Source of the DNA: Luoshenia tenuis
Lineage (GTDB): Bacteria; Bacillota; Clostridia; Christensenellales; GCA-900066905
Direction of reading: 5' to 3'
Assembly (NCBI RefSeq): GCF_014384745.1
Contig: NZ_JACRSO010000004.1
Coordinates: 186,001-250,000 of the forward strand
DNA length: 64,000 bases
The translations under genes and the position numbers were made by a program. Position 1 is the first letter of the stretch. Each line of letters opens with the position of its first letter. Below, piece by piece: positions 9,399-17,881 of the stretch. A model generated the notes under the pieces. It saw only the letters and a list, made by a program, of their open reading frames with translations. It searched no databases and had not been told where the DNA came from.

Positions 9399-9479
9399 TT
9401 ACTTCGCGTTTTCCACCGCCGTGTCGGCATAGCTATTGTCCGCCAGTCCCTCAAAGGGCACCCGGGCCTTGAGCTCGCC
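9399..9479 (-). pseudogene. 3' fragment of the ABC substrate-binding protein gene
   Basis: Bases 9332-9479 are a close copy of 10828-10976, the 3' end and terminator of the substrate-binding protein gene. The fragment encodes its last 25 residues with two substitutions and the same stop. Directly upstream in frame is a TAA, and nothing more of the gene remains. It marks a past duplication whose left copy was deleted down to its tail; the two small genes at 9533-10672 now lie between the copies. Confidence 0.85.
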
Positions 9480-9532
9480 TGTTTAAGCCTGTCCCATCCT
9501 TTCCATCTCCATCAGGAAATGCCGCAGCTGCG

Positions 9533-10261
9533 TTAATCCGCGTAGACCCGGTAGCGCCGCCTTTTATCTATAGCAGAAGATACGGCGCAGGCTATTCCAC
9601 CCCCGATTCCGCACATTGCGATCACAAACATCGTATTCGCCCTGGTCTCAAAAGCCTGACCGACGTCATATATAACCTCTCGGGTTCCCTCCGGGCCCAG
9701 TCTTACTATTCTAGCGTAATAGTCGGCCAAACAGCCCGCAACGCCGTTTGCCTTTTCAATAACGTAAGTATATCCGTTCTTTTTGATCCGGCTCCTGCGC
9801 AACTGCGGCTCAATAGCATTCCATTGCGCAAAACTCAGATTTTGCACGTCTACCCGGTTCCCCTCCCGGTCTAATTCCACCAAAGTATCTCCGCGTACAA
9901 AGTACAGCTGGGCGTTCTCGCCATTCCATCTGACAAAATAGAGGCCCGTACATTGAAAGGCAAATCCGTATTCGTACTGCCCCTGCGGGTTAAAGATATA
10001 GATTTCATTTTGGCCAGTATTGCCGCTACCCTGTACACCCAATAATAAATATCCATCCTGCCGGATATCAAAGCCGACGATGGGATACTCAGGGGCATAA
10101 GCTTCCAGCGGCTGTATCTCGATTGCCTCAAATATCTCCTTTTGGCGCTGGAGTCCCAGTACCTCCGCCTTTTGGTATTTAGGCGCAGCAAAGCCCGTTT
10201 TGGCCAAGCTCAGCATCATCACCAGCGCCCCCAAAAAAGCCAACCGGTTTTTAACGCTCAT
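9533..10261 (-). CDS. Secreted/membrane hypothetical protein
   Basis: 242 residues of unrecognised family. An N-terminal signal-type segment (MSVKNRLAFLGALVMMLSLA, then ...GFAA) suggests export. The middle has alternating beta-like stretches with aromatic residues (DGYLLLGVQGSGN, IYIFNPQGQYEYGFAF, GENAQLYFVRGDTLVELDREGN) that look like blades of a propeller or a six-bladed WD-like fold; this is only a reading of the pattern. Near the C-terminus a hydrophobic stretch (TMFVIAMCGIGGGIACAVSSA, about 211-231) is followed by KRRRYR, so the protein may be membrane-anchored at its C-terminus. It lies between the two copies of the duplicated tail described at 9399 and shares orientation with the next gene. 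Confidence 0.65.
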   Translation of the reverse strand: MSVKNRLAFLGALVMMLSLAKTGFAAPKYQKAEVLGLQRQKEIFEAIEIQPLEAYAPEYPIVGFDIRQDGYLLLGVQGSGNTGQNEIYIFNPQGQYEYGFAFQCTGLYFVRWNGENAQLYFVRGDTLVELDREGNRVDVQNLSFAQWNAIEPQLRRSRIKKNGYTYVIEKANGVAGCLADYYARIVRLGPEGTREVIYDVGQAFETRANTMFVIAMCGIGGGIACAVSSAIDKRRRYRVYAD

Positions 10262-10336
10262 TGCAGACTGCCTTTCTCCCCTTCCAGGGTTATGTCGTTT
10301 CCCGCAAAAGCCGCCTTTTTCCCGGAAACACCACGC

Positions 10337-10672
10337 TCATTCCCGCTGTCCTTTAACCCAGCGTGCGACCAAGTTTTTCAGCCCGCGCTTGTGCGTTGCC
10401 CTCTTTAAACGGGTTCGTTCTGCCTGCAGTTTCAATACATCGTCTACGGTAAATTTCCGGTCGCATTGGGGGCACATATAGTAATTGGTCACAAAATCTA
10501 TCGTTCCAACATAAAAGGTGTCCCCGCCGGTAGAAAAGTCATAATTCTTTGCCTCGGGCGAGCTGGAATGAACTGCGCGATTTTGGTAACGAACATCCAG
10601 CCTCACGTTACAATCAGGGCAGATCGGGCGCCGAAAAGGCTTTCGTACACAGATCTTCATTCCCGTTACCAT
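10337..10672 (-). CDS. Small hypothetical protein with two CxxC knuckles
   Basis: 111 residues. CPDC (about residues 18-21) and CPQC (about 68-71) are spaced like the halves of a zinc ribbon. The C-terminal third is very basic (RTRLKRATHKRGLKNLVARWVKGQR), suggesting nucleic-acid or membrane-surface contact. Start choice: ATG at 10672 has GGAGGG seven bases upstream; an in-frame start 39 bases upstream has none. The family is not recognised. It is 75 bases upstream of the secreted protein gene on the same strand and may be cotranscribed with it. Confidence 0.6.
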   Translation of the reverse strand: MVTGMKICVRKPFRRPICPDCNVRLDVRYQNRAVHSSSPEAKNYDFSTGGDTFYVGTIDFVTNYYMCPQCDRKFTVDDVLKLQAERTRLKRATHKRGLKNLVARWVKGQRE

Positions 10673-10840
10673 AAATTTTCCCTCCAACCGGCTCCGCCGT
10701 ACGCCACGCACTCAGCTGCCCTTCTATGATTTTTCTTATCATTAGTTAAATTTTACTATGTTTCTTTCGCGCCGTCTACGAATCTAGACATAAAGGGCGG
10801 CCTGTTATTTTCACATTGCCCACATATCTCCCCCCACGCC

Positions 10841-10874
10841 AAAAAGCGGCCCCCCGCCTATGCGGGAGGCCGCT
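10841..10874 (-). terminator. Terminator of the binding-protein gene
   Basis: AGCGGCC...GGCCGCT outer arms plus CCCGC/GCGGG inner stem, then TTTTT on the minus strand. Confidence 0.85.
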
Positions 10875-10895
10875 GCCCCTGCTCCGTTTAAAATT

Positions 10896-11918
10896 TTATT
10901 TCGCGTTTTCCACCGCCGCGTCGGCGAAGCTGTTGTCCGCCAGTCCCTCAAAGGGCACCCGGGCTTTGAGCTCGCCCGCCTCGTCCATGATGTCCTGCAG
11001 CCGCTCGAAGGCCTCCGCCTTCATCTGCGGGGTGGCCATCCAGGCGTCGATCTTCTGGTAGTTCTCGGCCACGGTGGTCAAAAGCTCCACGTCGCTGTCC
11101 GGGAAGGAGGGCGCGATGGCCTCGGCGATCTCCCGGGGCGTGGCGTTTTGCACCCACTGCTGGGCCTTGTAGATGGCCCGGGTAAAGGCGCCGAAAAGCT
11201 CGGGCTCCTTTTGCATCAGCGCCGTCTGGGCGATGTAGGCGGTATAGGGCACCTCGCCGGACGCCTCGCCGATGGCCGCCACAATGGTGCCCACGTTCTG
11301 CTGCTCGGTCTGGCTGGCCACCGGCTCAAACAGGGCCACATAGTCCCCGTTTCCGCCGGAGAAGGCCCCGGCCATCAGGTCGAACTGTACGTTGGTCAGC
11401 ACCTCCACATCCTGCCCGGGCGTCAAGCCCTGTTTGCGCAGCACGTATTCCAGGGTCATCTCCGGCACGCCGCCCTTGCGCCCGCCGATCAGCACCTTGC
11501 CCCGCAGGTCATCCCAGTCAAATTCCCCCTCCGGGGCCTGGCGCGCCACCAGAAAGGAGCCGTCCCGCTTGGTCAGCTGGGCAAAGGCGCGCACGTGCTC
11601 GGTCTTGCCCTCGTTGTACACGTATACGGCGCTCTCCGGCCCCATCAGCCCGATCTGCGCCTGCCCGGCCAGCACGGCGGTCATCACCTTGTCGGCCCCG
11701 CCGCCGTTGCTCAACTCCACCTTCAGCCCCTCGGCCTCAAAAAATCCCTTGTTGATGGCCACGTACTGGGGCGCGTAAAATACGCTGTGGGTCACCTCGC
11801 ACAGCGTGACCGTGCGCAGCTCATCCCCCGCCCCGCAGCCGGTAAAGCCCAGCAGCATGCAGGCGCAAAGCGCAAGCGCCAGAACCGGGCGCAGCAAATT
11901 ATGTAACGTTTTGTTCAT
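10896..11918 (-). CDS. ABC transporter substrate-binding lipoprotein, NMT1/THI5-like (SsuA/ThiY type)
   Basis: 340-residue periplasmic-binding-protein homologue anchored as a lipoprotein. The signal peptide ends in the lipobox FTGC (about residues 26-29). Motifs follow that are typical of the NMT1/SsuA group: VFYAPQYVAINKGFFEAEGLKVEL, an early GADKVMTAVLAGQAQIGLMGPE, and a later FEPVASQTEQ. These proteins bind pyrimidine thiamine precursors, sulfonates or nitrate-like ligands; the ligand here is unknown. Start choice: ATG at 11918 with AAGGGGG upstream. No permease or ATPase gene is adjacent, so it is an orphan binding protein. Its last 25 codons and terminator are duplicated at 9332-9479. 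Confidence 0.85.
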   Translation of the reverse strand: MNKTLHNLLRPVLALALCACMLLGFTGCGAGDELRTVTLCEVTHSVFYAPQYVAINKGFFEAEGLKVELSNGGGADKVMTAVLAGQAQIGLMGPESAVYVYNEGKTEHVRAFAQLTKRDGSFLVARQAPEGEFDWDDLRGKVLIGGRKGGVPEMTLEYVLRKQGLTPGQDVEVLTNVQFDLMAGAFSGGNGDYVALFEPVASQTEQQNVGTIVAAIGEASGEVPYTAYIAQTALMQKEPELFGAFTRAIYKAQQWVQNATPREIAEAIAPSFPDSDVELLTTVAENYQKIDAWMATPQMKAEAFERLQDIMDEAGELKARVPFEGLADNSFADAAVENAK

Positions 11919-11933
11919 AAAAGGTATACCCCC

Positions 11934-11963
11934 TTGCAGTTTGGTTTTTGGTTGGCCTATAAT
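11934..11963 (+). promoter_or_regulatory. Sigma-A promoter of the LiaF-like membrane protein gene
   Basis: TTGCAG (11934-11939), 18-bp spacer, TATAAT (11958-11963), in the gap shared with the divergent binding-protein gene. Confidence 0.65.
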
Positions 11964-12016
11964 GTTTATATTCCAGAGGGGCCAAATGGGTTCCTTATGG
12001 CAAGGAGGTAAGGATA

Positions 12017-12682
12017 TTGGATAAACGCACGACAAGGCTGATGATATGGCTGGGGCTGGCCCTGGCCCTGCTGGGCGGGTACCTGCTCTTCCAGCAGCTG
12101 GCCACGGCTAAATTTGTAGGCGGCACGTTCCTTTTGCTGGTGGGGCTGATCCTGATCCTGGGGGATGTGATGATCAAAAACCTGGGGGTGCTGATCCCCG
12201 GCGGCGTGGCCGTGGGCCTGGGCGGTGCCTGGGTGGTGGGTTCCCTGGGCGGGGTGCCCTATGTGCCCGCCCCCTCGGTCTTTATGTTGATGATGACGGT
12301 GGGCTTTTTGCTGATCTACCTGTTGGGTTGGCGGCGCACGGGCGTGTGGCCCCTGGTGGTGGCGCTGTGCGTAGGCGCGGCCGGGCTTTTGAGCCTGCTG
12401 CTCTACAACCTGGATATGTGGAAGCTGACGGAGTGGATCATCCGCTGGTGGCCCTTGACGCTGGTGGCCGCCGGCGTAGCGCTGATCCTGGTGGGCGTGC
12501 TGCCCTCCCGCGGGCGCAAGGCCCAGTTACAGGCGGAGGAGCCCGTGCAAAATACTCCCGCGCCGCAGGCCCAGCCCGTAAACGACTGCGAGGCGCAGCC
12601 CGCCCCGCAGTCTGATGTAGACGTGGACGCGGCGCAGGATGAGGAGGAGACCAAAGCCCCGCCCGCGGACGCGCAGGATTAA
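12017..12682 (+). CDS. Multispanning membrane protein, DUF5668/LiaF-like
   Basis: 221 residues. Six or so hydrophobic segments lie between residues 8 and 165, starting MIWLGLALALLGGYLLF and including FVGGTFLLLVGLILILGD. Paired helices with WPLTLVAAGVALILVG are the pattern of LiaF_TM/DUF5668 proteins linked to envelope-stress systems. The last 50 residues are hydrophilic, Gln/Pro-rich then acidic (DVDVDAAQDEEE). Start choice: TTG at 12017, because AAGGAGG ends eight bases before it and no ATG is suitably placed. A good promoter lies upstream and a strong terminator follows. The function is not known; the family assignment is tentative. Confidence 0.75.
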   Translation: MDKRTTRLMIWLGLALALLGGYLLFQQLATAKFVGGTFLLLVGLILILGDVMIKNLGVLIPGGVAVGLGGAWVVGSLGGVPYVPAPSVFMLMMTVGFLLIYLLGWRRTGVWPLVVALCVGAAGLLSLLLYNLDMWKLTEWIIRWWPLTLVAAGVALILVGVLPSRGRKAQLQAEEPVQNTPAPQAQPVNDCEAQPAPQSDVDVDAAQDEEETKAPPADAQD

Positions 12683-12707
12683 GCGGTACAGCACAACATC
12701 CAAAAAC

Positions 12708-12751
12708 GCGGCGCGGTCCATCGCTTTTTTTGATGGGCCGCGCCGTTATTC
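12708..12751 (+). terminator. Terminator of the LiaF-like gene
   Basis: GGCGCGG...CCGCGCC arms around a T-rich loop; a second hairpin follows at 12799. Confidence 0.6.
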
Positions 12752-12798
12752 TATCGTCTATATACTTCTCGTTTTTGCAGGCGCACCCCGCCCAGCCC

Positions 12799-12831
12799 AA
12801 AAGGCCGGCCCCATGCTCGGGGCCGGCCTTT
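12799..12831 (-). terminator. Terminator of the second collagen-like gene
   Basis: AAAAGGCCGGCCCC and GGGGCCGGCCTTT form a perfect stem with a six-base loop. It can act in both directions between convergent genes. Confidence 0.85.
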
Positions 12832-12846
12832 GGCCGTTCTTATATC

Positions 12847-14034
12847 CTATTTGGTCAGCACCTCGGCCTTGCAGTTGGAAACGAAGGTCGGGTCGCTCTG
12901 GTTGGGGCCTACCAGTACCGTAACGCCAAACTCGCTGCGCAGTACCTGCCCCTGGCCTACCGTCTGCCCCCCGGCATTGATGGCCGCGCCTGTGGTGCCT
13001 ACCGGCAGGTAGGCCCGTACGGCGGCCTCGCAATCCGCCCCGCAGCCGGTGGGCGCGGGCACGGGGGCGGGCAGGTACGTGATCGCGTTATTATACGCGG
13101 CGCTGGTCACCCGTACCGAAGCGATCCTGCAAAGCGAGACCGCCTCCTGTGGGACGCCCTGGTTGTTGGTCAGCTGCAGCAGGCCGTAATCCGGCGCGGG
13201 CAGCAGTGTGCCTGGGCGGCCGCTGACGTTATTGCCGCTCTCCATGGCCACCACGATATTATCGTTGGGATACAGGGTGATGATCTGCGTAAGCAGGTGG
13301 GTCATCTGCGCCACACAGGCACAGCCCAGCACATCCGTCCCCGCCGGGCCAGTTGCGCCGGTCGGGCCGGTTGCTCCCGCCGCGCCGCTAGGGCCAGTCG
13401 GGCCGGTCGCTCCTGCTGCGCCGCTGGGGCCGGTCGGGCCGGTCGCCCCTGCTTCGCCGCTGGGGCCGGTCGGGCCTGTTGCTCCCGCCGCGCCGCTAGG
13501 GCCAGTCGGGCCGGTCGCTCCCGCTGCGCCGCTGGGGCCGGTCGGGCCGGTTGCTCCCGCCGCGCCGCTGGGGCCAGTCGGGCCTGTTGCTCCCGCCGCG
13601 CCGCTAGGGCCAGTCGGGCCGGTCGCTCCTGCTGCGCCGCTGGGGCCGGTCGGGCCTATCGCTCCTGCCGCGCCGCTGGGGCCGGTGGGCCCTCCGGGCG
13701 TTCCATCCCTTCCGGCCGGGCCTGCGGGACCGGTTGCGCCGGTTGCGCCTGCTGCACCTGCTGCACCGCTAGGGCCAGTCGGGCCGGTTGCTCCCGCGAA
13801 GCCTGCCGGGCCGGTTGCTCCTGTCGCCCCGTTGGCGCCAGTTGCGCCGGTAGGGCCGGTGGGGCCGGGCTCTCCTTCAGGTCCCATGGGCCCCTGTGGA
13901 CCGGTGGGGCCAATGGGGCCCCGCCTCCCCTGCGGGCCCGTGGGGCCTGTGCAGCAGCGCATAGGTGGGCAGCAGTTAGGCAAACAGCCGTCGGGCGGGC
14001 AGCCCGCGCCGGGGTATCTCGTCTGGTAGCGCAT
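12847..14034 (-). CDS. Collagen-like (Gly-X-Y) spore-surface protein
   Basis: 395 residues. The N-terminus is Cys/Pro-rich ([18 protein letters not shown]). A Gly-X-Y region follows (about residues 29-236), largely a tandem [12 protein letters not shown] dodecapeptide encoded by 36-bp units. A Cys-containing C-terminal domain of about 160 residues is unlike that of the neighbouring collagen gene. The segment [17 protein letters not shown] just after the N-terminus is shared by both proteins. Start choice: ATG at 14034 has AAAGGAG eight bases upstream, and a more upstream ATG overlaps that ribosome binding site. A sigma-K-like promoter precedes it, so a coat or exosporium location is inferred. 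The 36-bp units make copy number likely to vary between strains. Confidence 0.88.
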   Translation of the reverse strand: MRYQTRYPGAGCPPDGCLPNCCPPMRCCTGPTGPQGRRGPIGPTGPQGPMGPEGEPGPTGPTGATGANGATGATGPAGFAGATGPTGPSGAAGAAGATGATGPAGPAGRDGTPGGPTGPSGAAGAIGPTGPSGAAGATGPTGPSGAAGATGPTGPSGAAGATGPTGPSGAAGATGPTGPSGAAGATGPTGPSGEAGATGPTGPSGAAGATGPTGPSGAAGATGPTGATGPAGTDVLGCACVAQMTHLLTQIITLYPNDNIVVAMESGNNVSGRPGTLLPAPDYGLLQLTNNQGVPQEAVSLCRIASVRVTSAAYNNAITYLPAPVPAPTGCGADCEAAVRAYLPVGTTGAAINAGGQTVGQGQVLRSEFGVTVLVGPNQSDPTFVSNCKAEVLTK

Positions 14035-14077
14035 CGTGATCGCTCCTTTCATATATCCCCCATTCATTCCCGTTCGA

Positions 14078-14107
14078 TATAATATATGGATATCCTGCCC
14101 CGCGCGT
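14078..14107 (-). promoter_or_regulatory. Sigma-K-like promoter of the second collagen-like gene
   Basis: On the minus strand AC (14107-14106), 17 bases, CATATATTATA (14088-14078). The flanking GGATATC just before the -10 is shared with the promoter at 9274-9303. Confidence 0.72.
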
Positions 14108-14132
14108 GAGATGCCCCGCCCCCCCTTTCCAT

Positions 14133-14167
14133 AAAAAAACCGGCCCCTGTCCGGGGGCCGGCCTTTT
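14133..14167 (-). terminator. Terminator of typA
   Basis: CCGGCCCC/GGGGCCGG stem; on the minus strand it is followed by seven T. Confidence 0.85.
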
Positions 14168-14188
14168 AAGCAACCTTTGCTCGTTTCT

Positions 14189-16033
14189 TTAGCTGTTTTG
14201 CGCCTGGTTCAGCCGCTTGTTATAGCGCATACGGGCCAGAGAATCCAAAATCTTCTTGCGCAGGCGCAGGCTCTTGGGGGTCACTTCCAAAAGCTCGTCC
14301 TCCCCCAGCCACTCCAGCGCATCCTCCAAAGAGAGGTTGCGCGGCGGGGTCAGGCGCAGCGCCTCGTCCGAGCCGGAGGCGCGCATATTGGTCACGTGCT
14401 TTTTCTTGCACACGTTTACTTCGATATCGTCCGTTCGGGCGTTCTCCCCTACGATCATGCCCGCGTACACCTTCTCGCCCGGGCCTACGAACATGGTGCC
14501 CCGGTCCTGCGCGTTAAACAGGCCGTAGGTCACGGTTTCGCCCGCCTCGTGGGCGATCAGCGCGCCGGCCGCGCGGGAGGCGATCTCCCCCTTCACCGGC
14601 TCGTACCCTTCAAACACCGCGTGCATAATGCCCTCGCCCTTGGTATCGGTCATAAACTTGGAGCGGTACCCAAACAGCCCCCGGGAGGGGATCTTAAACT
14701 CCAGGCGCATCATGGCCCCCTGGCCGCCGGCCATGTTCAGCATCTCGCCCTTGCGCCGGCCCATCTCCTCGATCACCGGGCCCATGTTCTCCTCGGGCAC
14801 CTCGATCACCACCCGCTCCACGGGCTCTAGCATCTTGCCGTCCACCTCGTGGTAGAGCACTTCGGGCTTGGATACCTGGAACTCATACCCCTGGCGGCGC
14901 ATGGTCTCGATCAGGATGGAAAGGTGCAGCTCGCCCCGGCCGGAAACCTTAAAGGAATCGGCCGAGTCGGTCTCCTCCACCCGCAGGCTCACATCGGTCT
15001 CCACCTCGCGGAACAGCCGCGCCCGCAGATGCCGGGAGGTGACGAACTTGCCCTCGGTACCGGCCAGCGGGCTATCGTTGACCGAGAAGGTCATGGCCAC
15101 CGTGGGCTCGGTAATATTCACAAAGGGCAGGGGCTCAGGGGCGGCCGCGTCGCAGATGGTATCGCCGATATTGATATCCTCAATGCCGGATACCGCCACA
15201 ATATCCCCCACCTGGGCGCGCTCCACCGGCATGCGCTTGAGCCCGTCGTAGATGAACAGGTTGCTCACCCGGGTGCGCCGGGCCGCGTTATTCCCGTGGA
15301 AGTCGCTGACCACCACGTCCTGCCCCACGCGGATCTCGCCCCGCTCTACCCGGCCCACGCCGATGCGGCCCACATAGTCGTTATAGTCGATGGTGGAGAC
15401 CAGCACCTGCGCCGGCCCCTCAAAATCCCCCTTGGGCGCGGGCACGTAATCGATGATCGCGTCCAGCAGCGGCAGCAGGCTCTCCCCGGGGGCGCTTAAG
15501 TCCGTGGTGGCCGTGCCGTTGCGGGCGGAGGCGAATACAAAGGGGCTGTCCAACTGCTCGTCGTTGGCGTCCAGCTCCATAAACAGCTCCAGCACCTCGT
15601 CGATCACCGCCTCGGGCCGGGCATCCGGCCGGTCGGTCTTGTTGATCACCACGATCACCCGGTGGTTCAGCTCCAGGGCCCTGCGCAGCACAAACCGGGT
15701 CTGGGGCATGGGGCCCTCAAAGGCGTCTACTAAAAGCAGCACGCCGTCCACCATCTTGAGCACCCGCTCCACCTCGCCGCCAAAGTCGGCATGGCCGGGG
15801 GTATCTACAATATTAATGCGGTAGCCCTTGTAGTGCACCGCCGTGTTTTTGGACAGGATGGTGATGCCACGCTCCCGCTCCAGGTCTCCCGAGTCCATGA
15901 CGCGCTCCTGCACGGCCTGGTTGTCCCGAAACACGCCGCCCTGGCGCAGCAGGCCGTCCACCAGCGTGGTCTTGCCGTGGTCTACGTGGGCGATAATCGC
16001 TACATTGCGGACATCATTGCGTTCTTTGATCAA
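14189..16033 (-). CDS. typA: Ribosome-associated GTPase TypA/BipA
   Basis: Translational GTPase of the EF-G/LepA group that binds 70S ribosomes and acts in ribosome assembly and stress adaptation. G1 is HVDHGKTT (about residues 15-22), G2 region RERGIT, G3 DTPGHADF and G4 NKTDRPD. Domains II, III and V ([21 protein letters not shown]) and the BipA-specific C-terminal domain ([23 protein letters not shown]) follow. Start choice: TTG at 16033 gives [22 protein letters not shown], the usual TypA N-terminus and a normal 614 residues, with GGGAGTGG upstream. ATGs at 16057 and 16072 would add 8-13 unusual residues and have no clear ribosome binding site. The gene is divergent from degV. Confidence 0.97.
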   Translation of the reverse strand: MIKERNDVRNVAIIAHVDHGKTTLVDGLLRQGGVFRDNQAVQERVMDSGDLERERGITILSKNTAVHYKGYRINIVDTPGHADFGGEVERVLKMVDGVLLLVDAFEGPMPQTRFVLRRALELNHRVIVVINKTDRPDARPEAVIDEVLELFMELDANDEQLDSPFVFASARNGTATTDLSAPGESLLPLLDAIIDYVPAPKGDFEGPAQVLVSTIDYNDYVGRIGVGRVERGEIRVGQDVVVSDFHGNNAARRTRVSNLFIYDGLKRMPVERAQVGDIVAVSGIEDINIGDTICDAAAPEPLPFVNITEPTVAMTFSVNDSPLAGTEGKFVTSRHLRARLFREVETDVSLRVEETDSADSFKVSGRGELHLSILIETMRRQGYEFQVSKPEVLYHEVDGKMLEPVERVVIEVPEENMGPVIEEMGRRKGEMLNMAGGQGAMMRLEFKIPSRGLFGYRSKFMTDTKGEGIMHAVFEGYEPVKGEIASRAAGALIAHEAGETVTYGLFNAQDRGTMFVGPGEKVYAGMIVGENARTDDIEVNVCKKKHVTNMRASGSDEALRLTPPRNLSLEDALEWLGEDELLEVTPKSLRLRKKILDSLARMRYNKRLNQAQNS

Positions 16034-16139
16034 AACTTCCACTCCCAATTTTCTCATCACAAATGACTTCATCTAATAGAACAACGCTTATTTTACCCTT
16101 TCAAAGGCCTCAGGTCAAATATTTTCGACAATTTCTCGA

Positions 16140-16168
16140 TTGCTTTTAATTTGCCAATCCATTATAAT
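16140..16168 (+). promoter_or_regulatory. Sigma-A promoter of degV
   Basis: TTGCTT (16140-16145), 17-bp spacer, TATAAT (16163-16168), about 50 bases before the start codon. Confidence 0.75.
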
Positions 16169-16217
16169 GAATTGAATCGTTCCATAAAACGGTTTAGTAA
16201 ATCCTTTGGAGGTCTAT

Positions 16218-17093
16218 ATGCGTTTCAGGATCTTTACCGACTCATGTTGTGATTTTCCCAAAAGCTATGTGGATGAACATGAGATCACCGCCCTGCCCCT
16301 GTCCTTTATCGTGGAAGGCAAGGAATATCTGGATGATTTTGGCCAGAGCATGACGCCCAAGGATTACTATGCCATGCTGCGCTCGGGCAAGAACGGGGTG
16401 ACCAGCCAGGTCAATACCGAGCGGTTTATCGACGCGTTTACCAAAAGCCTGGAGGCCGGGGAGGATATCCTGTACATCGGCTTTTCCTCGGCGCTTAGCG
16501 GCACCTGCTCGTCTGCGATGCTGGCCGCCAACCTTTTAAAAGATAAATATCCCGACCGTAAAATTTATATTGTGGATTCGCTCTGCGCCTCTTTGGGCCA
16601 GGGGCTGCTGATCCACCAGGCGGTGGCCCTGCGGGATGCCGCCCGCCCCATCGAGGAGGTGGTGGCCTGGTTGGAAAAGAATAAGCTGCGCCTGAACCAC
16701 TGGTTCACCGTGGATGACCTGAACTTTTTAAAGCGGGGCGGCCGCCTGTCCGGCACCATGGCCTTTTTAGGCACTATATTGGATATTAAGCCCGTGCTGC
16801 ACGTGGATATGGCCGGCCGGCTGGTGCCGGTCACCAAAGTCAAGGGCCGCAAGCGCGCCCTGCGTTCGCTGGTGGATTACATGGTCAAAATGGCCGACCC
16901 GAACGAGGAGCAGACCGTCTTTATCAGCCATGGGGATTGCGAGGAGGACGCCCAGGCCGTGGCCGCCATGGTGCGGGAGAAGTTCAAGGTCAAAGAGATC
17001 CTCATCCACTTTGTGGGCCCGGTCATTGGCTCCCACTCCGGCCCGGGCACGGTGGCCCTATTCTTCATGGGCAAGCCCCGGGAGGAATTCTGA
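16218..17093 (+). CDS. DegV family fatty-acid-binding protein
   Basis: 291 residues, full length for the DegV/FakB family. These cytoplasmic proteins bind a fatty acid and, in systems with FakA, present it for phosphorylation. It has the N-terminal FTDSCCDFP (family pattern TDSxxDLP), YIGFSSALSGTCSSA in the first lobe, VDSLCASLGQGLL, LKRGGRLSG and IKPVLHVDMAGRLVPVTKVKGRKRAL, then the C-terminal GPVIGSHSGPGTVALFF typical of the family. Start choice: ATG at 16218 with GGAGG five bases upstream. No fakA-like kinase gene is nearby. It has its own promoter and terminator. Confidence 0.93.
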   Translation: MRFRIFTDSCCDFPKSYVDEHEITALPLSFIVEGKEYLDDFGQSMTPKDYYAMLRSGKNGVTSQVNTERFIDAFTKSLEAGEDILYIGFSSALSGTCSSAMLAANLLKDKYPDRKIYIVDSLCASLGQGLLIHQAVALRDAARPIEEVVAWLEKNKLRLNHWFTVDDLNFLKRGGRLSGTMAFLGTILDIKPVLHVDMAGRLVPVTKVKGRKRALRSLVDYMVKMADPNEEQTVFISHGDCEEDAQAVAAMVREKFKVKEILIHFVGPVIGSHSGPGTVALFFMGKPREEF

Positions 17094-17119
17094 TCCCGCG
17101 CGCCCTGTCAGCGTACTTC

Positions 17120-17151
17120 AAAGCGCCGCATCGCATGATGCGGCGCTTTTT
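17120..17151 (+). terminator. Terminator of degV
   Basis: AAAGCGCCGCATC / GATGCGGCGCTTTTT with a four-base loop. Confidence 0.9.
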
Positions 17152-17199
17152 CATGCCCGCTGATCGATCCGCACCTTCCGCTTGCCTCGCAGTCTGTTT

Positions 17200-17760
17200 G
17201 CACCGCGCAGCCTTATGCACTCCCTGTCATTCCGGGCACAGTGAAGAATCACCTATCTGCCTCGCGGCTCCGCCACCCCGCCTCTCTTGAGTCAAGCGCC
17301 TTCCCCCCAGCACCGCCGCCCCTCATAAGCCCTTGCCTCCCTCGTTTGAGGGAGGTGGCAGGCCCCGCCTGCCGGAGGGAGTTTCCTCCCGCCAATCTCG
17401 CAGTCCCGCCTCCACCCCCACTCTCTTGAGCCATGCGCCTTCACCTTCTCCAGCACTGCCGCCCCTCGCAAGCCCTTGCCTCCCTCATTTGAGGGAGGTG
17501 GCAGGCTATGCCTGCCGGAGGGAGTTTCCCCACCGCTCACCTCGCAGCCTGTTTGCACCGCGCAGCCTTATCCCCCCAGCACTGCCGCCCCTCGCAAGCC
17601 CTTGCCTCCCTCGTTTGAGGGAGGTGGCAGGCCCCGCCTGCCGGAGGGAGTTTCCTCCCGCCCACCTCGCGGCCTGTTTGCATCACGCTGCCTTATGCCC
17701 TCTCTGTCATTCCGGGCGCAGCGCGTAATCTCCTGCCCACCGCTCCCCCCTCTCCCCTCT
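17200..17760. repeat. Three double-hairpin repeats with TGTCATTCCG-type ends
   Basis: TTGCCTCCCTC starts at 17333, 17476 and 17602, each followed by GAGGGAGGTGGCAGGC and GCCTGCCGGAGGGAG. TGTCATTCCGGGC ends lie at about 17226 and 17703. The spacer text (GCCCCTCGCAAGCCC) is also repeated. No coding region is recognised here. Confidence 0.88.
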
Positions 17761-17829
17761 CCCCGCTCCCCCCTCTCCCGCCTCTCCGGCCTAGCCCATC
17801 AGCCCCTGCGCGTCAACTTCCCAAACGCC

Positions 17830-17862
17830 AAAACGGCGCAGCCCCCAATGGGCCGCGCCGCA
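17830..17862 (-). terminator. Terminator of the ogt-methyltransferase operon
   Basis: Minus strand: CGGCGC...GCGCCG outer arms with a GGCCC/GGGGGC inner stem, then TTTT. Confidence 0.65.
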
Positions 17863-17881
17863 CGTCTATCCGTCATTTTCC

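Noticed and set aside
8086..9432. Long plus-strand open frames (448 and 326 codons) opposite the first collagen gene
   Set aside because: They are the antisense image of Gly-Pro-Thr repeats, with low-complexity Arg/Ala/Gly or Val/Gly/Pro/Ser translation and no ribosome binding site; the minus frame has a full start, a promoter and a recognised fold.
13360..13720. 36-bp periodicity as a CRISPR
   Set aside because: The period encodes [12 protein letters not shown] in a collagen gene; there are no spacers.
12730..14082. 450- and 273-codon frames opposite the second collagen gene
   Set aside because: Same cause: G+C-rich triplet repeats leave antisense frames open.
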